Shown here in pieces: positions 45,941 through 54,594 of a stretch of DNA of 64,000 bases. A program made the position numbers and the translations under genes. Position 1 is the stretch's first letter, and each line of letters starts with the position of its first letter. This DNA comes from Collinsella sp944321445 (GTDB lineage: Bacteria > Actinomycetota > Coriobacteriia > Coriobacteriales > Coriobacteriaceae). The stretch lies in the NCBI RefSeq assembly GCF_030371825.1, contig NZ_JAUDDM010000002.1. One strand, written 5' to 3'. Below the pieces are notes generated by a model. It worked only from the letters and a program-made list of their open reading frames with translations. It did no database searches and was not told the origin of the DNA.

Positions 45941-46222
45941 CCAAAAGAAACAACTAGAGGAAGGCATCTCTAAGCTTTCCAACATTTCCCATACGCCTGC
46001 GGGCTATTGAACGTAGGCCCTCCTGCGCATAGAAAATGCTGAAAAGCCGTGCACTGGGAAAAGACCCGCTCGCCCATCTTGTCTATAAAGACGAAATAGA
46101 TATAAAGGTAAGCAACCATCCCGGATAGACCAAAAGCTCCGAAATGGTTATGAAGCCAATAATTCACTCGTTAAATGAGCCTTGCTCCAGAACCAAGGCG
46201 CCTCATCACGCGGCACATTATT

Positions 46223-47758
46223 TCATCGAGCTATGTAGCCGATCTTATTCACCCCAACCACACCGCGCTCGTTATATGAGAAACCAATGGTGTGGGCACA
46301 TGCCTGTCTTATTTTCGCGGCACGCACATTCGACTCTTCGGGTGTAGTCGCCGTAAATCGCGCCTCCTTGAAACTGGCACGCTTTATCCCAAGTTCCCTT
46401 GCGGTTGACTCGGGAAGCTCATAGTCCTGTCGGACGAGTCCAAAGAATGAAAAGCCTGAGCTTCTTGCAACCTTGAGCACGCACGACCTCGCAGGAGCAA
46501 AGGCTAGCCCACCGGCAGCGGAACCAACGATGGAGCCGATGAGCATAGGGATGGCGGCACCTCCGGTCACTATCGATGCGATACCGGCACCCACAAGAGT
46601 CACAGCTGACGTGAAGGCACCTTGAACAACACCGTCCGCAAAGTCTTGCTGCGTCTTCTCGCCTCGCGCCATGAGATAGGCGTCCTTACACGTTTCGATG
46701 GTCATCACTACAAGCGTCCCGATCACGGTCGGCCCCATCGACTTGCTGGCGGCGCCCATGATGGTCTGCCCAAACGCTCCCTTGCACGCCATCGCCGTAA
46801 TGGCAGCAGTAGCAGTGCCGTTCACGAAGCCGGTGGCACCCCCGTCGAGCGTTGCCGCGCCGATAGCACGGATATTCTCCTCGTCGAGCTCTCCCTCTGC
46901 GATGAGCCGGTCAATGGCCCTGTAAATCTCGGGCGCTACCTTGAGAGCTGCAGAGACCGCTGCTGCAGTGGCGCCAGCCTTGAGGGATTGCTGGAGGACG
47001 TTCTGAACCCGTATGACCTCGGAGGCAGTCATATGGTCATCAGCGGGGTCAAGCGCCTTTCCGCTACTGACGTCGATGGCCTTCCGTCTCGCCTCGGCAA
47101 CAGTCATGGGGCGGCCCTCGACACCTCTATCCCCGCGAACCCTGTCCGTGAGCGAGTCGGCAACCTTCTCCCATCGGACCACCTCGGATTCCTTTCCGAG
47201 AGCCTTGTTCTTGGCAATGAGTTTGAAAACCTCGTTCTTGCAAGCATCCAGCTTGTCCTCGGCAACAAGACCAAACTGACCTTCGTAGAGCAGATCGGAT
47301 GGCCTAGCTCCCGCCCTTCCCACAGAGGCGGCCCACTCCTCGAAACTCACCGATGACGCGGCGTTCGATCCATGGTACTTGTCGAACAGAGTTGTACCAA
47401 GCGCGCGGACAGTCTGATAGGGGTTCTCGTAAACCTTGAGCTGGAAGTCCACGCCCCCCGTGCTTGCAACGTCAACAGAGCCGAGATCGTGCGACTGGAG
47501 GACAGCAAAGCGCTCCCCGCTGCCCTTGACGGCGGCGTCCACGTTTGCCGTGCCGGCGGCGAACTCCTCCGCAATGAACCCCTTGAGGGATTCCTGCGCT
47601 GGCTTCGTAGCCTTGTAGTAGTCGTAAGCGTTCATGCGGCGATACAGCTCGACTATTGCCGCTTCGACTTCGCGGACGTATTCTGCGCCAACTTTCGCCG
47701 CATATGACCCGCCGCCTTGCCTGATGGCGAACTCGTAGCCCCTCTCGAAGTCATCCAT
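46223..47758 (-). CDS. Unknown glycine-rich membrane protein, possible nuclease-like N-terminus
   Basis: 511 residues, no family named with confidence. Residues 1-130 are soluble and contain E64-E65, D96 and Q106-L-K108 in GSVDVASTGGVDFQLKVY, a spacing like the D-x(n)-(E/Q)xK core of PD-(D/E)XK nucleases. A helical, charged middle follows (140-300). Residues about 304-425 alternate hydrophobic stretches rich in Gly, Ala and Thr (VTLVGAGIASIVTGG, IGSIVGSAAGGLAF), like glycine-zipper pore or membrane segments. The C-terminus is soluble. It starts two bases after the stop of the small upstream gene, so both form one operon. The 45941-46222 gap downstream has no convincing gene. Confidence 0.75.
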   Translation of the reverse strand: MDDFERGYEFAIRQGGGSYAAKVGAEYVREVEAAIVELYRRMNAYDYYKATKPAQESLKGFIAEEFAAGTANVDAAVKGSGERFAVLQSHDLGSVDVASTGGVDFQLKVYENPYQTVRALGTTLFDKYHGSNAASSVSFEEWAASVGRAGARPSDLLYEGQFGLVAEDKLDACKNEVFKLIAKNKALGKESEVVRWEKVADSLTDRVRGDRGVEGRPMTVAEARRKAIDVSSGKALDPADDHMTASEVIRVQNVLQQSLKAGATAAAVSAALKVAPEIYRAIDRLIAEGELDEENIRAIGAATLDGGATGFVNGTATAAITAMACKGAFGQTIMGAASKSMGPTVIGTLVVMTIETCKDAYLMARGEKTQQDFADGVVQGAFTSAVTLVGAGIASIVTGGAAIPMLIGSIVGSAAGGLAFAPARSCVLKVARSSGFSFFGLVRQDYELPESTARELGIKRASFKEARFTATTPEESNVRAAKIRQACAHTIGFSYNERGVVGVNKIGYIAR

Positions 47759-47760
47759 AG

Positions 47761-48411
47761 CTAGCCTTCCACGAAGGCGCGCAGCTTATCGAGGTAGAAG
47801 AGCCTTATTGCAAACTGGAACTTCTGGTCCTCAATCGCGGAAGCTTTACGGAGGAGCATCGCTTTGTCGCTCGCTCCGCCCACAATCCCTCTTGCGCCTT
47901 TGGCTACTCCTCCGAAGAAGACACCTATCTTGTTCTTGCCACTCCTGTCACCATCGGATTCCTCCGAGACAGGCAACGTGCTATCGCGAAGCGCAGAAAG
48001 CAGGTCTGGAAATTCGCATCCTCTCGAGGCAGCGTAGTCGAGGAAGCTCCAGTAGGTTTCCTTTGTCACTCCTCCGCTATCAACGGAGACGGAAGCATGC
48101 TTGCCACCGATTCGAATATGAATCCCATGCTCGTCAAACTGGTCAGTTGCCAGGGAGTCGAGAGCATCAAGGTAGTCTCTAGCGAACTTCGGGTTCCCAA
48201 TGAAGATGACCTTCTGCTCGGAGGAGAGCTGGTTGTCGACGAACTTCCTCTCGTCGAAGATGCTCGCCTGGACACTCCCGTCCCTCGGGCCGACAATCAC
48301 CTCGCCTTCATCGTCATTAGTGCCGATGAGATTGTAGAGCTGCTTGGAGTACTTCCCACAACCCCTCGCCTCGACGATGACCACCACTTCTTGAGTAGGC
48401 ACCCCGAACAT
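47761..48411 (-). CDS. Unknown partner protein of the membrane protein
   Basis: 216 residues. N-terminal strand-rich EVVVIVEARGCGKYSKQLYNLIG and QKVIFIGNPKFARDYLDAL suggest an alpha/beta fold, but there is no P-loop. A glycine-rich stretch near 160-180 (GVFFGGVAKGARGIVGG) is followed by a basic helical end. The start at 48411 has AGGAGG 5 bases upstream; the frame to 48471 is not supported. It is directly upstream of and coupled to the 511-residue gene. Not a recognised family. Confidence 0.7.
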   Translation of the reverse strand: MFGVPTQEVVVIVEARGCGKYSKQLYNLIGTNDDEGEVIVGPRDGSVQASIFDERKFVDNQLSSEQKVIFIGNPKFARDYLDALDSLATDQFDEHGIHIRIGGKHASVSVDSGGVTKETYWSFLDYAASRGCEFPDLLSALRDSTLPVSEESDGDRSGKNKIGVFFGGVAKGARGIVGGASDKAMLLRKASAIEDQKFQFAIRLFYLDKLRAFVEG

Positions 48412-48499
48412 CGAAGCCTCCTGGAACTTAAAACGTACATAGTGAAGTCCATTATAGCTAGGGTGGTTCAAAAGCGGCGCTACCTGACCCCGAGCGCCT

Positions 48500-49873
48500 T
48501 TATTTCGCAGTGAGGTACCCTGCGCCCCCGACGCCGTCGATCCTCATGTACTGGTAGCCGGCGCGCGAGCTCGCGTAGGTCGTGCCCGCGCCGCCCACGA
48601 GCGAGGCGCACTGGTAGAACGTCTGGAAGCCGGAGACGCCGGAGGACGGCAGCGCCCAGTCGGCGTCCGCCCAGATCGTCACGAGCGAGCCGCACCCGCC
48701 GAAGGTATAGGCGAGGTCCTCGAGCGGGGACGGGTCGAGCCCGGAGAGGTCAATCTCGGTGAGGCCCTCGCAGCTGTTGAAGGTATGTTGCATCTCGCGC
48801 ACGCCGTTGAGGTTCCCCATCCCCGTCACGTCGGTGATCGACTGGTGTCCGTAGAACCAGTAGTTCGTGTTCACGTGGTCGTAGGTCGCCATGTCAGCGG
48901 CGATCTCCACCGCCTCCACGTCGTGCCGGTGGTCGTACCAGGGCTGGTAGCCGACGGAGTTGTACCGTGCGTTGGCGCACAGGCGCCCTGACGACACGAG
49001 CTCCCGCCCCGCCTCGGGCTCGGCCGCTGCCGTCAGCACGAGCTCTCCGTCGGCGTAGAGGAAGCACCGGAACCACTCGCGCTGGTCGCTCGCGGGGTCG
49101 GTCAGCACGCCGTCCACCCCGTAGTTGAGCTCGTTGTGGTTGTCCATCTGCTCGGGAACGTAGCCTTGCCCGCCCACGAGCCTGCTGCACCCGCTGAACA
49201 TGAGCGACCCGCTCGTGGCGGACGAGGTGAACCCGTCCGCCCAGATCGTCTCGAGCGATGGGCAGCTCACGAACATCTGGTTCATGCTGGTCGCGCCGGA
49301 GAGCTCCTCGAAGCCCTCCACCTCAACGAGGTTCTCGAACCCGTGGAAGAGGTAGCTCGCGTTGGCGAGCCCGCCCTCGGAGAAGTCACCGTCGAACACG
49401 GCGCGCGTCACGGAGAGCTTGACGTCGTCCCACGGCCGCGCACTCGCCGAGCTGTAGCCCGCGGGGTCCACCTCCCAGGCGTCCAGGATCACCGCCCCGG
49501 GCACGTCGGAGGAGCGGCCGTCGCGGTAGTTGAACTCGAGCGTACCGTCCGCGAGCAGGATCGCGCGCATCTTCACGCCCATGTCCCAGGAGAGCGCGAG
49601 TATTGCCGGCGCCATCTCGGAGGGCTTGTAGGTCTCGGTGAGCCCGTTCTGCGCGCGAATTGCGTCGGCAATGCCGTCAAACACGGAGTCCGAGATCACG
49701 CCCGTTCCCGTACCGGCGAGCGCCTGGAGCGGCGTCCCCGCCTTGGTGCCGTCGAGCGCGAGCACCGCCGCCGCCATCTCCGAGGGCAGGTAGGTGTCGG
49801 TGCCTCCGTTCTGCACGCGGATGGCGTTCGCGATGTCGGTGAGCACGGACCTCTGGATCGTCCCCACGGCCAT
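48500..49873 (-). CDS. Phage tail fibre with BspA-like leucine-rich repeats
   Basis: 457 residues. Two N-terminal copies of a phage-fibre motif, IANAIRVQNGGTDTYLPSEM and IADAIRAQNGLTETYKPSEM, about 50 residues apart. The rest contains DUF285/BspA-type repeats (MNQMFVSCPSLETIW, LMFSGCSRLV, TFNSCEGLTEIDLSGL, TFGGCGSLVTIWAD), an adhesin-like solenoid likely to bind the host surface. It overlaps the collagen-like fibre gene as ATGA and ends the late operon. Confidence 0.85.
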   Translation of the reverse strand: MAVGTIQRSVLTDIANAIRVQNGGTDTYLPSEMAAAVLALDGTKAGTPLQALAGTGTGVISDSVFDGIADAIRAQNGLTETYKPSEMAPAILALSWDMGVKMRAILLADGTLEFNYRDGRSSDVPGAVILDAWEVDPAGYSSASARPWDDVKLSVTRAVFDGDFSEGGLANASYLFHGFENLVEVEGFEELSGATSMNQMFVSCPSLETIWADGFTSSATSGSLMFSGCSRLVGGQGYVPEQMDNHNELNYGVDGVLTDPASDQREWFRCFLYADGELVLTAAAEPEAGRELVSSGRLCANARYNSVGYQPWYDHRHDVEAVEIAADMATYDHVNTNYWFYGHQSITDVTGMGNLNGVREMQHTFNSCEGLTEIDLSGLDPSPLEDLAYTFGGCGSLVTIWADADWALPSSGVSGFQTFYQCASLVGGAGTTYASSRAGYQYMRIDGVGGAGYLTAK

Positions 49874-51315
49874 CAGAACTTCACCTCGCTCAGGTCGTCA
49901 AGGGCGGCGATCGCCTGGTCAACGTACTGCTTCGTCGCGTAGGCCGAGAGGTCGGGCGTCGCACCCGGCGACCCGTCCTCGCCGTCCTGCCCGGGCGCGC
50001 CCTGCGGCCCCTGCTCGCCGGTCTCTCCCTTGAGGCCGGAGAAGGCAAAGGCGAACGTGCGCGCGCCCGGCGTGCCGCCAAGCGTCACGGTCACCGACGG
50101 CGTTCCCGTGGAGGCGTCCACCGTGGCGGTCGCGCCCACGATCTCGGCGTCCGCCCCGTCTTGGCCGTCTGCGCCCGGCGCGCCGTCCTGCCCGTCGACG
50201 CCGGGAGGTCCCTGCACGCCCTGCGGGCCGCGGAGCGCCTCCAGCTGCTCGGGGGTGAAGTCGGAGTAGAGGAACGGGTCACCCTTTTCGCCCTTCTCGC
50301 CGCGCAGCGCCTCGATCTCCTCCTCGGTGAGGTCATCGAGCGTCATCTTGTCACCCTTCGGCCCCTTGAGCGCCGCCAGCTGCTCGGAGGTGAAGTCGGC
50401 GTACGTAAAGGCATCACCCTTCTCGCCGCGCTCTCCGTCATCGCCCTTGTCTCCCTTTGCGCCATGGAGGAGCGTGGCCGTGGTCGTGCCGCTGGCGTCA
50501 GTCACGGTCACCACCGCGCCCTCAGCGGTCTGCGCCACCGTCGCTGTCGGGCTCACACCGTCGACACCGTCCTTCCCGTCAGCACCAGGGGCGCCATCGT
50601 CACCGTCCTTCCCGTCGACGCCCGGAGCCCCGTCCTTCCCGTCGGCACCCGCAGGGCCAGGCATTCCATCAGCCCCATCAAAGTCACCCCGCTGGGCAGC
50701 CGCCAGCAGCTCCCCCCTTGCCTGGGTGGCGGCAGCCGCAGCAACATTCGCAGCGGCAACGGCACCAGAGGCACCAGCAGCAGCCTCGACCGCCTGCTCC
50801 GCCGTTGCCACCGCGCCCTCGGCCGTCGCAACCGCCTCCTGCGCCTTGGTGACGGCCTCGGCAATGAGCGCATCGGCGTTCTCGTATTTCTGTATCGCAT
50901 CAAGAAAGAGCGAGAACCCGTCCTCGGACTCAGTACCGCCCACGAGCACCTGCTCCACGCGCACCTCGAACGCCCGCGTCGAGATCGCTCCTCCATCGGG
51001 AAGCGATACCATCACCTGGCAGTCGACAGAGCCCTCGGCGCACGCCATGGCGGCCGGATAGAACACTGAGAACGCACCCGCCTCAGCGTCAACCTCATCG
51101 AACGGCTCGCACCCTCGCTCGCGCGTCGCGCGGTGACGCCACAGCAGATACACGCTCGCACCCGAAAGGTCGACCGCCTCACCGTCCCGCCTCACCAAAA
51201 GAGCGATGCCACGCCCCTCCGCATCGGCGGGAGAGGCAACCAAGGCGCCCGCAAACACGTCATCGCAGGACTCCCAGACCAGCTCATGCAGGCCGAAACC
51301 ATCAAGACCAGCCAT
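49873..51315 (-). CDS. Collagen-like phage baseplate/tail fibre protein
   Basis: 480 residues. Residues 1-125 resemble the BppU-type N-terminal domain of baseplate upper proteins (LSGASVYLLWRHRA, GSVDCQVMVSLPDGG). An Ala-rich coiled coil (about 145-210) is followed by Gly-x-y runs (DGKDGAPGVDGKDGDDGAPG; GAKGDKGDDGERGEKGD; later short blocks) separated by EQLAAL and EQLEAL spacers. The C-terminus, ATKQYVDQAIAALDDLSEVKF, closely repeats that of the preceding Tal protein. Starts inside the Tal stop (ATGA). Confidence 0.87.
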   Translation of the reverse strand: MAGLDGFGLHELVWESCDDVFAGALVASPADAEGRGIALLVRRDGEAVDLSGASVYLLWRHRATRERGCEPFDEVDAEAGAFSVFYPAAMACAEGSVDCQVMVSLPDGGAISTRAFEVRVEQVLVGGTESEDGFSLFLDAIQKYENADALIAEAVTKAQEAVATAEGAVATAEQAVEAAAGASGAVAAANVAAAAATQARGELLAAAQRGDFDGADGMPGPAGADGKDGAPGVDGKDGDDGAPGADGKDGVDGVSPTATVAQTAEGAVVTVTDASGTTTATLLHGAKGDKGDDGERGEKGDAFTYADFTSEQLAALKGPKGDKMTLDDLTEEEIEALRGEKGEKGDPFLYSDFTPEQLEALRGPQGVQGPPGVDGQDGAPGADGQDGADAEIVGATATVDASTGTPSVTVTLGGTPGARTFAFAFSGLKGETGEQGPQGAPGQDGEDGSPGATPDLSAYATKQYVDQAIAALDDLSEVKF

Positions 51316-52595
51316 CAGAACTCCACCCCCGAGAGGTCATCGAGCGCGGCTATCTGCTGCGCAACGTACTCCTTTGTTGCCAGCGCGGGCACCTCGCCAC
51401 CGGCAGCCACGCCTGCCGCCTGTTCGATGGCAGCCACGCTCGCGCCCACGGCGGCAACGGTATCGCCCGCAGCACCCGCCACGTCCTCAACCGCCGCCAC
51501 CCGAGCCTCGACAGAGCTGCGCTCCGCAAACGCCGTGCGCGGGACAGCACCGATCGAGTAGCGCGCCTCCACCGCATCCCCGAAGAGCCGCACGCGCCGC
51601 ACCACCCGCACCCGAAGGCGCCATGCAGGATCGCGCGACGAGTCCACCACCGCAACCTCGTCACCCAATCCCACATCGACAGAACCCAAGAGCGCGGCGG
51701 CGTCCACCTCATAGCTCACCCGTGGAGCGCACGTGTCCGCAAGCGCCGCCTGCGTGCGGGCGAGAAGGACCTCAGGGTCCTCGACGTCCGCAAACGTCAC
51801 ATCTCCAAAGCGGTGCGCACGTCCGCCCGAGCCGTCCGGCAGGCCCCACAGCAGCCTCGCGCTGTCATCGCCGACCCAGTCGACGCTGCCATTCACCTCG
51901 CCAAACGTGAGCTTGCGCCGATATCCGCCCGTGAAGGCGACCGTCTCGTCCACCACGGGCAGCCCGGCGCCGTATCCGTAGAGCGCGGTGAAGACCTCGT
52001 CCTCGGCTACCGTGCGCGTGCAGCCCGTCATGTTCCGCCCGTACTCGAGCCGCGCCCCGCGCCACGAGCCCAAAGCCGCCACCGCACGCACGGTACGCGA
52101 TGACACGTGACCGCCAGACACCACGATCGCAGGCTCGACCTCGCATCCCCACACCTCGCACGCGCGACGGAGCGCCGCGAGCCGGTTCACGTGGTAGAGG
52201 TAGCAGTCATGGGTGTCAAACCATCCCAGCACGGAAGCCTGCCAGCGCGTCCCCTCAAGCACGACGCCCAGCGCGCCATAGAGCCCCAAGTCAGACACCC
52301 GCTCCTCCTCGACATAGCTGCCGAGAAGATCGCACAGGCTCGATTCCGCGTACACTTCGCACGCAGCACCAAGCGCCTCGTCCGTGCGCACCACCACGTG
52401 CTCACGCCAGCGTCCGTCACTGGGGTCTCGCCACAGGATGCGGTCGTACTTCTCGGGCGTCTCAAGGCAGGAGAACGAGAGCGCGTCCTCGCCGCCAAGC
52501 TCCTCGCGATGCTCCACCGCGCCAGCCGGGTGCAGAATCCCAATGCGCTCGTCGGCGCGGTCGAACCAGAAGAGCGTCGGGGCCGTGCCGCTCAT
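51315..52595 (-). CDS. Phage tail-associated protein (Tal/endopeptidase-tail type)
   Basis: 426 residues. An N-terminal baseplate hub fold (FWFDRADERIGILHPAGAVEHREELGGEDALSF begins it) followed by conserved strands of the siphophage minor structural/Tal family. Short for the family: there is no C-terminal lytic domain, only a linker (VEARVAAVEDVAG), a coiled coil and the end ATKEYVAQQIAALDDLSGVEF. ATG 52595 overlaps the stop of the distal tail gene and has AGAAAG 9 bases upstream; ATG 52604 abuts that site. Confidence 0.82.
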   Translation of the reverse strand: MSGTAPTLFWFDRADERIGILHPAGAVEHREELGGEDALSFSCLETPEKYDRILWRDPSDGRWREHVVVRTDEALGAACEVYAESSLCDLLGSYVEEERVSDLGLYGALGVVLEGTRWQASVLGWFDTHDCYLYHVNRLAALRRACEVWGCEVEPAIVVSGGHVSSRTVRAVAALGSWRGARLEYGRNMTGCTRTVAEDEVFTALYGYGAGLPVVDETVAFTGGYRRKLTFGEVNGSVDWVGDDSARLLWGLPDGSGGRAHRFGDVTFADVEDPEVLLARTQAALADTCAPRVSYEVDAAALLGSVDVGLGDEVAVVDSSRDPAWRLRVRVVRRVRLFGDAVEARYSIGAVPRTAFAERSSVEARVAAVEDVAGAAGDTVAAVGASVAAIEQAAGVAAGGEVPALATKEYVAQQIAALDDLSGVEF

Positions 52596-53335
52596 CAGAG
52601 CCATCTTTCTGTGAAGTTCGCTGTGAAGTCAGCACAGCCCGTGAAGGAGAGCTCGTGCGAACCAGGCTCCAGCCAGAAGAAGTCGCTATCAAGCGTCACG
52701 TCGGTATCTGCCGCCTCGCCGTCAACCCACGCGCGCCCCGCGGCGCAGTCGACAATGACCTCCTCGCCGCCGAGAAACGCCCGTTCCACCTCAACACGCG
52801 CGCCCGCTCCAACATCCTCGACAACCACGCCGCCGCCAGCCGACGCCTCCATCACGAACGTCGGCCACGTCCGATACGTACCGCCAACGAGCAGCGACAA
52901 CTCCGTGCTGCCAGCCGCAGCCGAAGCCTCCTGCTCCTGTCCCCAGGCCACGGGGTCAAACGCCGTGAACACCAGCTCGCAGGAGCCGTCCTCGAAGAGA
53001 CCGTCCCATGTCCCCGCGTCCGCACACACGACATCGCGGTAGACAAGGCTCGGCTTCCCGGGAAGCTCCAGGTCGCCCCCGGCATCCGGGACGAGCCACG
53101 ACGCGGCCTCGTGGCGCAGGGCAGAGAGCCCCTCCGCATCCTAGTCATCCGCGAGGTCAAGGAAGAGCCGCACGCGCAGCGTCTTGGGCGGGATACGCGC
53201 AGAGAGCAGGACCGCTCCGGCGCGGCCGGGCACCTCCGCAGCATCCACGACGATGCCATGAGCCGCGGGCAGCATTACCTCGGCGGTAGAGAAGGACGAG
53301 AAGTCGTGCCCTCCAAACTTGATGGACCGGGCCAT
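52595..53335 (-). pseudogene. Distal tail protein (Dit) with in-frame amber codon
   Basis: The N-terminal part MARSIKFGGHDFSSFSTA to LRVRLFLDLADD and the C-terminal part DAEGLSALRHEAASWLV to NFTERWL are in one frame and together make a 246-residue siphophage Dit protein. Codon 65 (53143-53141) is TAG. TAG is a normal stop for other genes here (scaffold, capsid, McrB-like), so recoding is unlikely and a nonsense mutation is the simplest reading. A GTG at 53029 could restart the C-terminal part. The start overlaps the preceding gene stop as TGATG. Confidence 0.85.
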
Positions 53336-53517
53336 CAGAGCCGTCCCCTCGCGCGACCGTAGGACACCGCCCGACGCTGCTCGCGCGCTGAGAGCTCCTC
53401 GTCTTGGAACCGGTCGCTTGAGCGGCTCAGACGAACGTCGGCAAGAGGGTCGCGCCGATCGCGCCAAGCTCCCCGGCCACCGTCCGCCCCGCCCTTTGCT
53501 TCCTTCCTGACAGTCAT
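53335..53517 (-). CDS. Small basic protein in the tail operon
   Basis: 60 residues, Arg-rich (SDRFQDEELSAREQRRAV). It overlaps both neighbours (ATGA before, TGATG after), so it is translated if the operon is. It occupies the place where the major tail, chaperone and tape-measure genes normally lie; possibly a small gpG-like remnant. No family assigned. Confidence 0.6.
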   Translation of the reverse strand: MTVRKEAKGGADGGRGAWRDRRDPLADVRLSRSSDRFQDEELSAREQRRAVSYGRARGRL

Positions 53518-53906
53518 ATCTCCCTCGCAACCGTCAGCCTCGCCGTGAACGCCCATACGGAGCGTCCGCTCGAGTCGCGTTCCCTGAAGGTCGGCGCGTC
53601 CGTGTCGATGCCCAGAATGCGCACCCCAGAGCCCTCTGCGTTCCACTCGGAGCGCCCAGACGAGCGCACGGCAGCCTCGCACGCAAACGCAGCGTCGCGT
53701 GCTTCAGCGTCCTTCTCGCGCACGACCAGCATCTCGACCGAGGCGGTGCCGCGCTCCTCGCCGTCCTGTCGGCTCTCGCGAGAGAAGCCCGACCAGCGCA
53801 CCACTGCCGGCTCCGCGCACAGCATGGCGCTCGGCGCGAAGTCGAATACGCCAGCCACTCCCGCTGCGCGCAGCATCCCCGCCACGGCGTCAGTCACGGC
53901 CCTCAT
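53514..53906 (-). CDS. Phage neck/tail-completion protein
   Basis: 130 residues. A small alpha/beta protein (VTDAVAGMLRAAG at the start, AFTARLTVAREI at the end) in the position and size of siphophage tail-terminator (minor capsid 3-type) proteins. Overlaps the previous stop as ATGA. Identification rests on position and shape. Confidence 0.6.
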   Translation of the reverse strand: MRAVTDAVAGMLRAAGVAGVFDFAPSAMLCAEPAVVRWSGFSRESRQDGEERGTASVEMLVVREKDAEARDAAFACEAAVRSSGRSEWNAEGSGVRILGIDTDAPTFRERDSSGRSVWAFTARLTVAREI

Positions 53907-54229
53907 CGCAGCTCCACCTCCCAGTGGTGTACGCGCCCGTTGAACCCCTCGAAGCGCACTACCCTGGCGGCCACGTACGACCTCCCGCCGATCTCCACGC
54001 GAGAGCCCGCAGGGATCTCGAACGCCCCCGCACTCGTAACGGCATCCACGAAGAGCGTGCCCGCCCCTGCGTCTGCGCTGCGGTGCGCTTCGGCAACCAC
54101 CGATTGCGCCCGCTCGAACCTCACGCGCGAGATGGCGCGCGGCTCTCCGAAGCTCCCGTCAGCCCCCGGATCGCGCACCAGGCACGAGTCCGGGAGCAGC
54201 CTCGCGGGTATCGGGCGCAGCCACGCCAT
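53903..54229 (-). CDS. Phage head-closure/minor capsid protein
   Basis: 108 residues, beta-rich (IPAGSRVEIGGRSYVAARVVRFEG, WEVELR). Matches the size and place of the head-closure (minor capsid) protein after the connector. Starts inside the preceding stop (ATGA). Confidence 0.6.
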   Translation of the reverse strand: MAWLRPIPARLLPDSCLVRDPGADGSFGEPRAISRVRFERAQSVVAEAHRSADAGAGTLFVDAVTSAGAFEIPAGSRVEIGGRSYVAARVVRFEGFNGRVHHWEVELR

Positions 54230-54585
54230 CAGCGCGCCCCGCAGAACAGGAGCCCCGTACCAGAGAGCTCCTTCTCACAGGCGTAGGTCGCCTGCTCCTC
54301 GCCGGTGGTGCCCCGGTTGTCGTAGTGCGTCACCGAGAAGGACCCGAGCCGGAATCCGCCCACCTGACCCTCACCAAACTCCGCGAACGCCTCGGCGGCA
54401 GCGCACACCGCACGCCGGTACGCAAGCTCGTCCGCCTCGCACGCGGGAACGCGACCGCCGCAGATCCATCGCACGTGACGCTCGGCGGCGGGAAGTGCGC
54501 CCGTGAACGCCCCCACGCCCATCCCACCGCCGTACGTGTCGCGATAGAAGCCAAAGTCAACCGACGTCGCGCCCGCACAGCCCAC
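54229..54585 (-). CDS. Phage head-tail connector-like protein
   Basis: 118 residues, GTG start with GGAGTAGGGG upstream. FGFYRDTYGGGMG at the N-terminus and the helical YRRAVCAAAEAFAEFG fit gp6-like adaptor proteins that follow the capsid gene. Unusually rich in Cys (six). Confidence 0.62.
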   Translation of the reverse strand: MGCAGATSVDFGFYRDTYGGGMGVGAFTGALPAAERHVRWICGGRVPACEADELAYRRAVCAAAEAFAEFGEGQVGGFRLGSFSVTHYDNRGTTGEEQATYACEKELSGTGLLFCGAR

Positions 54586-54594
54586 AACGAGCCC

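Noticed and set aside
45970..46167. 65-codon minus-strand frame with a hydrophobic stretch
   Set aside because: GTG start without ribosome-binding site; could be a remnant, but unsupported.
49900..50700. Tandem DNA repeats in the fibre gene as a CRISPR or minisatellite
   Set aside because: The periodicity is the nine-base Gly-x-y codon repeat of collagen-like protein, with no spacers.
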